From positions 21,306,303 through 21,370,302 of the forward strand of contig CM046837.1 in the NCBI GenBank assembly GCA_025618425.1: a stretch of DNA of 64,000 nucleotides, written 5' to 3'. Positions 1-11,775 of the stretch are shown piece by piece (the stretch's first letter is position 1; each line of letters begins with the position of its first letter). The translations under genes and the position numbers were made by a program. The notes beneath the pieces are model-generated. The model searched no databases. It was not told the origin of the DNA and saw only the letters and a program-made list of their open reading frames with translations. Source of the DNA: Heliocidaris tuberculata. Lineage: Eukaryota > Echinodermata > Echinoidea > Camarodonta > Echinometridae.

Positions 1-14
1 AAAAACAAAAAAAA

Positions 15-51
<37 letters not shown>

Positions 52-306
52 TAAAGAAAGAGATGAAAAGAGAAATGAGGGGATGGATAAAAACTAGTTT
101 GAAAAAGGAAAAACATGAATGACATTCATAGGTTGTAAGTCATAATCTATAACAAATATATATTAATCTTTACTCTTTGAAATATTTTATAATTCGTAAT
201 GTCGTTACATTGTTATCAATACTCTTATAGCTCATCTTAAATTCATGACTCTTTGATGACACATCTTGGTAAAATTTTGGTAAACATGTTTTAAAAAAGC
301 TAAGAA

Positions 307-372
<66 letters not shown>

Positions 373-1288
373 CTTTTCATTATTATGGCACACCCTGTAA
401 AGGCGACAAGAGCGCAGAAACCGCCATAAGTGGGGGTTAAAATAAACTGTAGAAACTGTTGTTGTGCGTCTATTATGCGATATGTGTCCAATTCAAGTGA
501 GAGCTCTGCTGATCCATCACTTATCAAAAGAGAAGGAGTCTTGCCCCAGTTATCCTTTTTTGTCTTCCTCAGTTGATATAGCACCTGTGCCTACCCAATC
601 TCAAAGAAGACGAAGAAGAGTCGTAAAAAAAAAAAAAGGGCCCGCCACTTTTCGAAAATGGATTAATTTTGACCTCAAATTACCTCCCTAAGACGGATGA
701 TTCTTTTATCCGAAGGCGGTTGTTTTCATAATACAGTTATCAGTCAATTAGAAATTGATATTGAAGAATTTTGTATTGAGAATTTCTTTTATCGAACAGA
801 GATGAAAAAATGAAGAGTCCTGGCTTTCCGTAGCTTGGGGTGCTAGTCGTTAGCCGCATTAAGGCGACGCATGTATCTTTTATTTTCTCCAATTTAAGTT
901 CAGCTATTCGGAGGGATTTCACTTCTTTTTATCGGGGCAATTTCTTTCGTTGTCTGTATTTATCACCGATTGGTATCACGAAGACATTTATGACGATTCT
1001 GTAGAGATAACAGATTTGGTATCTCTCAAGTTCATTTTTCTCTTTCTATGGCGATTAAAAGAGCTTCGGGTTGCACCATCGCCTACGCGCTAACCATCAA
1101 TTACGTTTTGTTTCTTGTTGAAGAAGAGAATTATTGTTTGTGTCTCTGTCTGTTCTTTGCCATATAGCAGCCATGCTGGATCTGTTTATCGATATAGGTG
1201 ATGAGTCATCTGGAGATCAGATCGGGTGGAATAATCGAAGCAAGCGGTTTATTGAATTGAAATGCATTTAGGTAGGACAATTAATAGT

Positions 1289-1331
<43 letters not shown>

Positions 1332-1641
1332 ATAGTGGAAGAAGTGGGGAATGAAGAAAAAGACAGATAAAAAAGAAAACACGAAGTGATATAATGCTTA
1401 CATGCCGATATTGTGCAATAATTAAGAGAGAGAGAGGGAGAGAGAGAAAGAGAGAAGGAGAGGGAGAGAGGGGGGGGGGGGTGAGGGGGCTAAATAGACA
1501 TGATGAAAGTTATGAAAAAAATAAGAGGAAACACTTAAACTAAATGGTAATAATGCCATCTTTAAGATTTTGTGCCACAACTTGTTCGCAATCTCAACTC
1601 GACTTCACGCACACAATCTCGAAGATGCTATTTCAACTGAA

Positions 1642-1685
<44 letters not shown>

Positions 1686-2206
1686 TTTACATTTCTTTTA
1701 TCTTCTCTTTCTTGCTATTTATTTGTTTTCTTTATTTTTTTTCTTGAATAGACTGAAACCCATATGACTACTACCCCCGCTACCCCAAAACTTACCAGCG
1801 GTAATCAGTTTATCATTTTCTCCAACTGACACTAATCCCCTCTATAAATTCATATTAAGCTCGAATGGTTTTGAAAATAAAACTACTAGGGCCTGACATA
1901 TGATTATTTGATTCGTAGGTGTGTAAATAGGAGGTATGGCATTTGAATGTGAACTGGAAAGTCACTTTGTAAAGGGCGCCCGCCCTTTTTTTACTTAAGT
2001 TGACGTCATTTGGTATTTCTCCAGGCTGAATAACAGTTCGAAATTTGATGTCACTAATAGTTTGATAAGAATAAAGTACTTCCTTGTTGCAATACATGTA
2101 CATGTATAATCTTGTCAGCACTTGGAGTTACTCCCTTGTTAAAACGAATGCAACATATGAAACTGCCAGTGCCTCATCACCCCTCCCACTATACTGAGGG
2201 TACTCA
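1..2206. other. Intergenic, microsatellite-rich, no gene seen
   Basis: No coding exon is recognisable. The stretch holds (GA)n tracts at about 17-48, 303-369 and 1291-1329, a purine/G-rich block at 1426-1483 ending in a run of G, and a T homopolymer at 1645-1682. The open frames here are either translations of these repeats or short frames without any domain that I recognise. Confidence 0.75.
303..369. repeat. (GA)n microsatellite
   Basis: About 30 uninterrupted GA dinucleotides, preceded by a slightly degenerate GA stretch. Similar GA tracts recur at 1291-1329, 3271-3296, 6605-6640, 11641-11664 and 22191-22229, so GA/CT is the dominant dinucleotide class of the window together with TA. Confidence 0.95.
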
Positions 2207-2664
2207 GTTTTTCCGAAGGTTCGTAATTCTGAAACACAAATTTCCCATAGAAGGGGGTTCATAATTCCGAACATTTATTCATTTCTCCGAAGGTTCGTAA
2301 TTCCGAAAATGAAATAGGGTTCGTAATTCCAAAAATGAAATAGGGTTCATAATTCCTAAAATGCCAAAGGGTTCATAATTCCTAAGGTTCTTAATTCCGA
2401 AAATGCAAATAACGTCCTACATTACTTTTCGAAATTACGAACCTTCGGAAATATGAACCCTTTTTCATTTTCGGAATTATGAACCCTATATCATTTTCGG
2501 AATTACGAACCCTATTTCATTTTCGGAATTACGAACCCTATTTCATTTTTCGAAATTATGAACCCTTTCCATTTTCGGAATTATGAGCCTTCGGAATTAT
2601 GAACCGTCGGAGTAACGAACCTTTGGAAATACAAACCTTCGGAATTAGGAACCTTCGGAAAAAC
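2207..2664. mobile_element. Foldback (hairpin) element built of ~26-bp units
   Basis: The left arm repeats units of the form GGTTCGTAATTCCGAAAATG with small changes. The right arm repeats the reverse complement, CATTTTCGGAATTACGAACC. The arms turn over near 2410-2430. The outer ends match as inverted repeats: GTTTTTCCGAAGG at 2207 and CCTTCGGAAAAAC ending at 2664. No open frame suggests a transposase, so it is non-autonomous if mobile. The layout resembles foldback transposons such as the TU elements known from sea urchins, whose outer domains are short tandem repeats. Membership in that family is inference. I could not find a convincing target-site duplication. Confidence 0.75.
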
Positions 2665-3271
2665 GACATGTAACCACTGAATTTACGCCCTTGTTGACCT
2701 CCGTAGTAAGTAAAGCACCCATGTTCGTCAGTTTGATGAGGGACTGTTGTGATCTCTTTCTCAGCAAACATGATTTGCTACTGTATACACTCAAAAACAC
2801 TTTCACCCCTCTCTGTACATTCAAAGGTCCAAATTTCAAGCATTCATGTCGAAGGTTCACTAACCTCCGTAGAATGGTCAGTGTATAGTATTCACGTGTC
2901 ACATAAAAATCATCAAATCAAAAGCAAATCGCATCAAATTCTCACCAGAGGAGAGAAAAGAACACACGACTTTCTGTTGTACAAAAGCTTAATCTGCATC
3001 GCCTCGACACCTTTCTGCTTTGGTGTATAGACGAGTACTGGTAAGGAGGATAAATCCGGACCAATAATCATAGCAAGGATAATAGAAAAAGAAAAAAAAA
3101 AAAAAGGAGAGAAGAAACAGGGGTAATGGAAAAGAAAGGATGGGTCGTTTTTTTTTCTATCTTGTCTATTATCTATTGATAAACACAATAACCATGATAA
3201 CTCATTGCAATCTAGACAAGACTTGCTCTCACTAGCAAACAATAACTGCCAAAGACTCATTTCGAATGAGG

Positions 3272-3308
<37 letters not shown>

Positions 3309-4221
3309 AGTATGTGAGAGGGTAGAGAGAAAAAAAGCAAGAGAGATAGATAGACGAGAGAAAAGTGGAACAAAAAGAGAGATGGGATGGAGAGAGAGAA
3401 ACAAACATAAGATAGTTGGAGATTGGAGATTCAAGATTCCAAACGATTTCTTCTTGTATATCAGCAGAATAAAGATAATAACATTTTAAGCGTGAGGAGG
3501 GAGGTGAAATTTCCTAAAAGCCAGAAAAAAAGAAGGAAATTAATGCAGAAAGAGAGAAAGAGAAAGAAAGAAGGAAAGAAAAAAAAAGAAGACAAAGAAC
3601 AGGAGAGAGGGAGGGGAGGGGAACAGGATGTGAGAGACAGTGAGGAGATAATTAAAGAAAGAAGGAGGAGAGAGAGAGAGAGAAAGAGAGAGAGGCAGAC
3701 AGATTTTTAAACATTTGGAAAGAGGGTGCGGATGGGGGGGGGGGCTTTGAATTAGAAAAAAAAAAATAACAGACCTATTGACTGTTTGATGACATGATGA
3801 CAAAAAGCCCAATTTCTTTTTCATTAACCCTTTTCCTTCTTGTGCGGTGATATTATTGTCCAGGCAAATAAAAGCTATACCGAGCTATATATACGTTATT
3901 TTGTTGGATGAAAATAAAAATCGTCTCTCTTTTTAGGATGTGAATTTACAAAGTTCATTTCAATATAATACACTTATATATTCATTTATTTATCTATTTC
4001 TGATATTTAGACAGGTTGACTCATTATTACCAACAGTGGTGGTCTTCCCTGTTAACAATAATAAGAAACAATAGTAAAAAAACAAACAAACCCACAGCAA
4101 ATCATGAATATAAACTCATAACAGCAACAAAAAAAAAAAAGAACATGTATAAACATATATACAAAGTATTAAATTTTGGTATCCTCGTAATAAATGCTTT
4201 GTTTGTTCAAGAAAACGTCTT

Positions 4222-4296
<75 letters not shown>

Positions 4297-6142
4297 ATAT
4301 ATATATATAATATCTTTATATACACAAATATTGCATGTAATCTAGTATAGCATTTGAATGTACACTCTTCTATAACAGTAAAAATGCAAATATATTAATA
4401 ACTGATAATGAATTATATGAAATCATTCTTTCAGTATACCACATTTTATCAAGTTGTTCTGCAAGCGCATCATTAACCAATCGTTTGATTTTTACAAGAG
4501 AAATGTGCTGGAAAGCTAAAGAGAATTAAAGTAAAACTTTAGTTAAGACGCTAAGAAAAAAATCCTATTGTCAGTTTATCTTATTGGGAATCGATATTGC
4601 AAGATTGTTTTAACATGTATTTAAAGGTGTTCACAGAGCTTGCCATTTTCAGTCTGCTGATTCCATTGCTATAATTGAAGATACGAGGGGGCTTTGTTTA
4701 AAACATTTTGTTTTATACCTTGGCTCAGAAAGTAAACCTTCATCTGCCAGCCTCGTATTATACTGATGAATGTCACTTACTTTAATTATTTAATTTTCTT
4801 GTAAATAGAAGGGCGACAAATATATGAGTGCATTTGTACATCATATTAACATGCTGAAATTCAAAACTTTTGTTGGAAATTATTCTAGCAGCTCGTTTTT
4901 AATTAATTCAGCATGGTTTTGTATCTCGAAGACAATGACTTTCACCTTTGAAGAAAGAAATGAATAAAACCAACGCCGATGTGATTATCAATTCCACAAC
5001 CAAAGAAAAAACTGTAAAAATTGCTAAAAAATTAACATCGTGTTTCTCTACAACGGTTTAAAAAGGGGAAAGTTTTCACCTTTATTACTATCATAATTTA
5101 CGATAAGCATTTCGAGAAAGACTGTTCTATATACCGATTAAAAATATTTCCGCTTTCAAAAATAAAAGAATTTTATTTTCACATTTAGAAAAGAAATTAA
5201 ATTTCTTTTCTTTATTTCAGATACAGACATTCCCGTGTAACTCTACATCTCTTTCTTCATGGCCATTTTCTTTGTTGAAAATCTGCCTTTCTGTTGGCTT
5301 TAATTCTGTTTTTTCCCCTTAATAAATCTCTGACAGTGTTTTGAATTCAAAATTCGAATAATCTCATACCGCTTGACTTTGTGAGCCGTTTTCTCCTTCT
5401 TTATAGGAAAGGTGTTTGGCGAATTGGCAGTAAAAGCACTCGCCCTTTGTACAAGTTGTATGCGATTAGTTTTTTTTCTTTTTTTCTTTGATATACTGGT
5501 GCTGCTATGATGGGGGCTTATATGAGCAGAGGCAGGTTAAATACTTTAGAGAAAAGATTCAGAAGGGGAAAGAGGTGGTGAAGGCTTATGAGGCATCTGG
5601 AAGTGTGGAAGACTTAAGGGAGGAATTTCGGTCAAGTCGAAAATGGGGACAAAGAAAAGAACAACTCAAGAGCCAAGAAGCCGTGCTCTCAATCTTCAGT
5701 TGCAAGTCATACAATTTCTTCTTCTTCTTCTAGTTTTTTTTTTTTTTTTTGGGGGGGGGGGGGTGGGGATCCGTGGCGTAATTACGGAGGAACAGGAGAA
5801 TTTTTCCCAAAGCGAAAAAAAAAAAAAAAGAAGAAGAGAGAATGTACGCCGAAATATAGCTGTATGCCGAAATATAAACTATATACCTATATACATTATA
5901 TGTACATACCTAACTTTGAATAGTTTAATATTAAACTTATGAGATTGAGTTGTACATTCATGAAGACAAATAGATAGTTATCAAGATGACAAAAGACATC
6001 GATAAAGACAACAAAATCTTTTTTTGAATAAATACAATGCACAAAAATTGAAACAGAAGTAATGAACATGCGATTTCGCTTGACAATGGTGACTAATATC
6101 AGAACAGAGTCTAAAAGTGATTTTTCCTGAATAAAATAATGA
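2665..6142. other. Intergenic, repeat-rich, no gene seen
   Basis: Contains GA/G-rich tracts at 3271-3306 and 3541-3705, a (TA)n tract at 4204-4310, and a T-run followed by a G-run at 5733-5763. No spliced coding region or RNA gene was recognised. The longer minus-strand frame over 2934-3434 runs through a GA-repeat complement and is low complexity. Confidence 0.7.
4204..4310. repeat. (TA)n microsatellite
   Basis: Nearly pure TA dinucleotides with a short TATG interruption near 4288. A self-complementary tract of this kind is prone to cruciform extrusion and to length error in assemblies. Confidence 0.95.
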
Positions 6143-6559
6143 TTAACCCTTTCAGGACAGGAATTATTTAAGGGCTAAATTGATCACATTTTGTTCTTCA
6201 AATTGGCAATAATAATATTTTTCTTTTAGTGCTACATGGTTCTAACAAAATGCAATGTCTTTGAAAACAATATACATCATTAGAAACTTAGTAGAAAAGT
6301 TGAAAAAATTGCCAATTTTGATAAAAAAATAGTGATTTTGAACCTCTCAATGCGTTGCCAATTTAAGGATTTTGAAGTTTATTCTCCTTTTTAAAATTCC
6401 TGGCATCAAACGAAATATGGTCATGCAACAAAAATGGACACAATGTGTGTAGAAATTTTTGCTTTTTCTACTCCTGCATCTGGTATATTTTTTAGAGCTC
6501 TGAATCAAAAGTTATTGAGCCAAACCACAAAATGTGGTCATTTGTCTTGAAAGGGTTAA
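6143..6559. mobile_element. MITE with TTAA ends (piggyBac-like)
   Basis: Begins TTAACCCTTTCAGGAC and ends GTCTTGAAAGGGTTAA, so the terminal inverted repeats start with CCCTTTCA and lie directly against TTAA at both ends. TTAA target duplication with CCC-starting termini is the hallmark of piggyBac-superfamily elements. The 400-bp interior is AT-rich with no transposase frame, so this would be a non-autonomous copy. It is followed at once by a GATA/GA microsatellite. Confidence 0.7.
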
Positions 6560-6560
6560 G

Positions 6561-6562
6561 AG

Positions 6563-6642
<80 letters not shown>
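6561..6642. repeat. (GATA)n(GA)n compound microsatellite
   Basis: About ten ATAG/GATA tetranucleotides run straight into about eighteen GA dinucleotides. It abuts the right end of the MITE ending at 6559. Confidence 0.95.
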
Positions 6643-6645
<3 letters not shown>

Positions 6646-8668
6646 GTAGGGAGGTGAGAGAGAATGGACCCTTTCCATGGTATACCAGGCTTTCCTAAAC
6701 TTCAAAAATGACAACTACAAAGCACATGAAGAAGAATCAAGGAAAAGAGATAACATATAAAACTAGAAAGAGGAGAGGGAAGAGGGAGAGAGACAGAGAG
6801 ACAGAGAGACACATAGAGAGAGTGAGACAGAGAGACAGACAGAGAGAAAGGCAGAGAGAGAGAGAGAGAGAGGGGAAAAAGGAGGGAAAATACACTGAGA
6901 TGTTAGTAATAGTTATTTCAATGACGCACATCTCAAGTGTATACTTCTACAACAAAGAAAAATACTTTAAACGAAAGTGGAAGATAAAACAAGAAACACA
7001 GTTTAACAACAACAATGTCCTCTTAAACACACCTTCATGAAATGATGCAGTTTCGAGGTTATCCAAGATGATTTGAGAATCTTCGTTAAATTTAAGTGGT
7101 TACTTGAATACAGAAACCATTTTCGATTGACTCAAATTACATGACCATGATGACTAACCTAGCTAACACGACTGACATGACTAACAAGAAGATTCATCAC
7201 AAATTGCAATTGTACTGTAATATATAATACGTTGTGGAATGTGGAAAATCAATGTACGAAAATAAAATAATGTTACTTTGAGTTACAGAACTTCCACAGA
7301 AGACCATACTCCCAAACGCCGATAAGTGCAACTTGCAACAAAAGAGGGTTTTTTTTGGTTTTGTTTTGTTTTGTTTCGTTTTGTTTTTTCACATCTTTCC
7401 CCATATTCTTGAAGGGGAAAGTCTAGCTTTAAAAAAGTATGATCTTTTATAAAATGTAGACACTGATGTGCTTATTAGAGTTGAATGATAAATAATTCTT
7501 AAAAAAAATTACACCCCCCCCAAAAAAAGGGACTTAATTTTTCTGTCAGCGAGCGCTAATAAAAATTCACAGTCTGATAACGTTCGAATTTATTTAAAGT
7601 CGTCAAATTTATCAGGCTTTCATCACATAGTATGTTTACCAGACTCCAACAAGACAGAAGTAGTTTTTAAAACTGTCTGGGTTTGAACCCCAGGCTAGTC
7701 CTATTTTTTTGAAATATTTGATGTGAGTTGAAATCAATATCTAATGAACAAGAGAGCCTGCGCCGAGATGTGAAATTGGTGTGCTGGTTCCTCACCTTTT
7801 TATTTCGAAGGCGAACCAATATTTGCCTTATTACGGGCAAAGTGAAAAGAGTCAATTAGTTCTCACAAAACCGTTCAATGTTCTTTAGGCACGATTAACC
7901 TCTAAAAGTACTTTGGGGTTTAATTTACCCCCTTTCTTCGCTTTTCGTGTTGATCTCTTTCTCTCTTTTAGTCGAATTGACTGAACTCAGGGCAAGCTAG
8001 TGACTGCCAATCAAGTCAATTTTTAACATAGAGTATTTTCTTTTCATTTATTCTTCTTAGATTCTTTACAGAGCTTCTTTTACTATTTAGGTTTTTATCT
8101 GAAAGTAAAAATCTTGTCCACTTAAAGTGATGTGTGTTAGATATTGTTTATAGTAAAATATACAATTTTGTTTTGAGACATTATACCTATGAGTGTCATA
8201 GGTTATAAAGTAGGAAACATCAGCTGGTGAACAATATTATCTCAAATAGATTAATGCTTAAAAAATATTATTTGCTACAGGAACGTGTGTGAAAATAAAT
8301 CGAATATATTTCGGCATAAATAAACGTTATAGTTTAGAATGTGGAATGTTTTTATTAGTACCGGTACCTATCTATTATTACTTTTACTATATTTATCTGT
8401 TTAGTTTTATTAATTTTATTTTTGATGGGGGAGGGGGGGGGGCTGGTTATTTGTTAGACATGTCAAGTGTTGTGTTAACGTTGTCCATAAAATTCTATGG
8501 TTGAAATGTCTAATTAATATAAACGTAATAACTTTTTTTCTTGGATATAATTTCAGAATATTTCATTGTCAGTAGTAATTTTCGCTGACTCTCATTTGAA
8601 TCACTTTTAACAATGTTTGCCCTTTCCTGTTCTCTTTGTAATATATATTTTTTAATATGATGTTCTTC
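6643..8668. other. Intergenic, no gene seen
   Basis: Holds a GA/CAGA-rich purine tract at about 6770-6880. A small palindrome around 7678-7694 (CTGGGTTTGAACCCCAG) looks like an isolated T-arm but has no tRNA around it. The rest is AT-rich DNA without recognisable coding sequence. Confidence 0.7.
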
Positions 8669-8820
8669 CAGGGCCCCGTTTCATAAAAATTGTCATCAGT
8701 AACAACTGCTACATTGCTATGACAAATTTGGTCTCAGCCAATCAGATGCAAGGATTTCAGGAGCTTATAACAGTTTTTGCAACCTGTTATTGATAACAAG
8801 TTTTATGAAACAAGGCCCTG
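8669..8820. mobile_element. 152-bp MITE, GGGCCCCGTTTCATAAA type
   Basis: Left end CAGGGCCCCGTTTCATAAAA and right end TTTTATGAAACAAGGCCCTG are imperfect inverted repeats. The interior includes CAGCCAATCAGATGCAAGGA, which is shared with the element at 9207-9345, so the two are relatives. It is too short to code for anything. Superfamily is not decided because no clear target-site duplication is visible. Confidence 0.75.
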
Positions 8821-9132
8821 ATCTGGTACGAATTATTTTTGTTTTGATAATGCTTGCAATTTCCATGGATTTGAAAGTGCAACGCGTGTGCGAGTTTTCT
8901 TTTTCCTCACAGGACTTCAACAGAAATTGGAACCATTTCTTCTTACCGGAAATAATATGTCATACTGGAAGGAGTATTGAGATTCGTTTTAATTGACGTT
9001 TATTCTCTGATTATTGCCCCATCTTTTTCCATACCCTACCCCAACCTCTCTTTCCCTCCCATAGCAGCGAGACGGGGCCTGTTTAAGAGCAGCCATGCTA
9101 AAGCCAGGGTAATAATTGTGGAGCGCCAGGCC

Positions 9133-9420
9133 TGGGCCCGTTGCACAAAACTTGCGTTTGAACGCAACTCAGGAAAATCAAACGCAACTTTATTTTCAGC
9201 CAATCTGGGGGGCGTTTCATGAAAGGACTTGTCAGATATTTTATCCGACAAATTTGCTCTCAGCCAATCAGATGCAAGGATTTCAGTAGCTTATAACAGT
9301 TGTCGGATAAAATATCCGACAACTTCCTTTCATCAAACGCTTCCCAGAAGTGCGCATTAAGGACTTGCGTTTGATTTTTAGGAGTTGCGATTAAACGCAA
9401 GTTTTGTGCAACGGGCCCCA
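9133..9420. mobile_element. MITE (TGGGCCCGTTGCACAAAA type), interrupted
   Basis: Terminal inverted repeats TGGGCCCGTTGCACAAAACT and its complement ending ...CAACGGGCCCCA at 9420, with subterminal GCGTTTGAACGCAACTC-like repeats on both sides. Its middle is interrupted by a second element at 9207-9345. Confidence 0.75.
9207..9345. mobile_element. MITE nested inside another MITE
   Basis: Left end GGGGGGCGTTTCATGAAAGG and right end CCTTTCATCAAACGCTTCCC are imperfect inverted repeats. Next to the termini is an inner inverted pair, TGTCGGATAAAATATCCGAC and its complement. The core shares CTCAGCCAATCAGATGCAAGG with the element at 8669-8820. Its place inside 9133-9420 shows it inserted later. Confidence 0.7.
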
Positions 9421-9464
9421 GGAGTGTCAAGTCTGACAGACATGTGCGCTATACAAGAACCCAC

Positions 9465-9469
9465 TATTA

Positions 9470-9500
<31 letters not shown>

Positions 9501-9538
9501 TATTATTATCATTATTATTATTATTAATATTATTATTA

Positions 9539-9593
<55 letters not shown>

Positions 9594-9727
9594 TATTATT
9601 ATCATTATTATTATTATTATTATTATTATCATCATTATTATCATTATTATTATCATTATTATTATTATTATTATTATCATTATTATTATTATTATTATTA
9701 TCATCATCATTATTATTATTATTATTA

Positions 9728-9765
<38 letters not shown>

Positions 9766-9808
9766 ATTATCATTATTATTATCATTATTATTATTATTAT
9801 TATTATCA

Positions 9809-9864
<56 letters not shown>

Positions 9865-9888
9865 TTATTATTATTATTATTATTATTT
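9465..9888. repeat. Compound (ATT/ATC)n trinucleotide tract, ~424 bp
   Basis: About 140 trinucleotides, mainly ATT with single or paired ATC units scattered through it. It is open in several frames on both strands and encodes poly-Ile or similar, which is an artefact of composition and not a gene. Confidence 0.95.
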
Positions 9889-11152
9889 CTAACCTGTTGG
9901 CAAAAAATCGGTCCGAAACCTCCCCCTGTTCAAACTGGTTTTACGACGCCCCCTTGTGTTTGGGCCCCTGTGTAAGATAATACCGCTTGCCTCAGTTCCT
10001 ATCATGGCGTTATTATCGTATAATCACTCTTAACCAGCAAAGCCGCGGTATACTCTCCTTTCAGACTCAATCAACTTCATCATAAAGAAATACCTTGCCT
10101 TCCTTTCACTTCAGCGAGAAGTTTTGCCATTTGAGCTGCTTCTGGTGGTGAATGTAAGAGGAGACGAGAGAATTGGCAAGGGGGTAAAAAGGGGTACCCC
10201 AAGGGAATACCGATTCAGAAAGTATGAATAAAAGTTGGGAAAAGAAATGATGAGAATATAAAGGGAAACAAGCGAATCATTTATAGCCTGACCTTGAAAA
10301 GACCACACCTGTACAAATCGTTTAACAATGATTTGCACGCTTTAAGTGATGTTGACGCAAGCAAAAGCTATCAATTGGTTTACGTGGTTTTTCGAAGCAA
10401 TTGACTTTTTGAATATTCGAGTTGTCACTCAGCCCTCACGAGTCAAGCGCATTTCTAGGTAAACGTACGTGGGTTGAAATGGGACCGATTTGGTCGGTAT
10501 ATTTGACTATAGCACACCGTTTGCAATCTATACGTCGGCAAGGGTTCTTTGTGCATACCTATTTTGTGATGATCAGATCCCTGTCTCAACTATGACAATC
10601 ACTTTAATTGTTTGATCATGTTGATATGGGTTTGTATCTTGAAAATGAAAATGGTGTATTCTGTAATATCGGCCAGATGTCGCTGAATGATGTTAGAATG
10701 GTGAGTTTGTAAGACAGAAAAGCAAAGTGAGCAAAGTGCCCATCTGCACCGTGCAGGTTTCCTTCGTTTTGTCACAAAATGGGATGCTACAGCCCCTGAG
10801 CCCCCTCCTTTCCGGGACTATGTATACTCTATCCTTTCCATGAATATATATTTTTAATGTCCATTCTAAACTACTCTTTGTTCATTCTCTGCTACGCAGA
10901 CTTGAAAATGTGTCTCTTTCAATCTTAACCAAATAACAATTAAGAAAATCTACTGCCCTTTCCTTTATTCCCAATCAATCCTTATCTCCCACGTTTAATT
11001 TTTTTTTTCTTCTTCAGGCATTGCTATAATCATCATATTCAAAACCAAATCAAATTACTCTGCACTTTGGTCATTTCGCCTACTTCAGTCCTTTCCTAAG
11101 CATGTATTTGTCAATTTTCTCATTCCATTTCCCATTTGAAAGTCGTTAATAC

Positions 11153-11155
<3 letters not shown>

Positions 11156-11216
<61 letters not shown>

Positions 11217-11238
11217 CACACACACACACACACACATT

Positions 11239-11269
<31 letters not shown>
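11156..11269. repeat. (TA)n(CA)n(TA)n compound microsatellite
   Basis: A TA tract of about 28 units, then about ten CA units, then further TA. This same TA-CA-TA arrangement recurs beside the SINE copies near 58.7 and 60.9 kb. Confidence 0.95.
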
Positions 11270-11627
11270 TAATTCAACGTCAAATTTTTAAACATTTTGT
11301 TTGCATGATCATTACCAGAAAATGGTAATAGATTGACATAATCAAAATTGATAACGTATAATCTAATCAAAATGCAATCAAAATACATAATGCCTGACTT
11401 AGCTTAATATTAGGCCCTATATTAAAGTATTAAATCTCACAATTTTTCCCTCTCAACTGAAGTTTGGCACCTTATTATCTAGAGCGTTTGACACCTTCGC
11501 TCAATTTCAAGTATTCAATCTTCAATATTAGTAGTTGCTGAACGTGACCCGGTGAAAGAGTAGGCCTGCTCTGGGAGCTATTCGTTTGAGATGAGTCGGG
11601 TCTTGGTTTATTGAGGGCTGTAGCAGT

Positions 11628-11642
11628 GAGAGAGGGAGAGAA

Positions 11643-11674
<32 letters not shown>

Positions 11675-11775
11675 GGAGAGAAAGAGAGAGATAGAGAGGG
11701 AGATGGGGAGAGAGAGAAATAGGGAGAGAGAGAGAGAGTAAGAGAGAAGGGAGGGGGATAAGAGAAAGGGGATGG
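11628..11775. repeat. GA/G-rich polypurine tract
   Basis: About 150 bp of almost pure purine on the + strand: GA dinucleotides, a run of G near 11665-11676, then degenerate GA. The complementary strand gives spurious Ser/Leu/Pro-rich frames. Confidence 0.9.

Noticed and set aside
2934..3434. 166-codon minus-strand frame
   Set aside because: Low complexity Ser/Leu/Phe/Pro from the complement of GA-rich DNA, with no domain or splice support.
7670..7700. tRNA T-arm-like palindrome CTGGGTTTGAACCCCAG
   Set aside because: No A box, anticodon arm or acceptor stem at the right distance on either strand.
9385..9975. 196-codon open frame and a 152-codon antisense frame, mostly isoleucine
   Set aside because: Both are translations of the ATT/ATC microsatellite; the flanks are MITE sequence.
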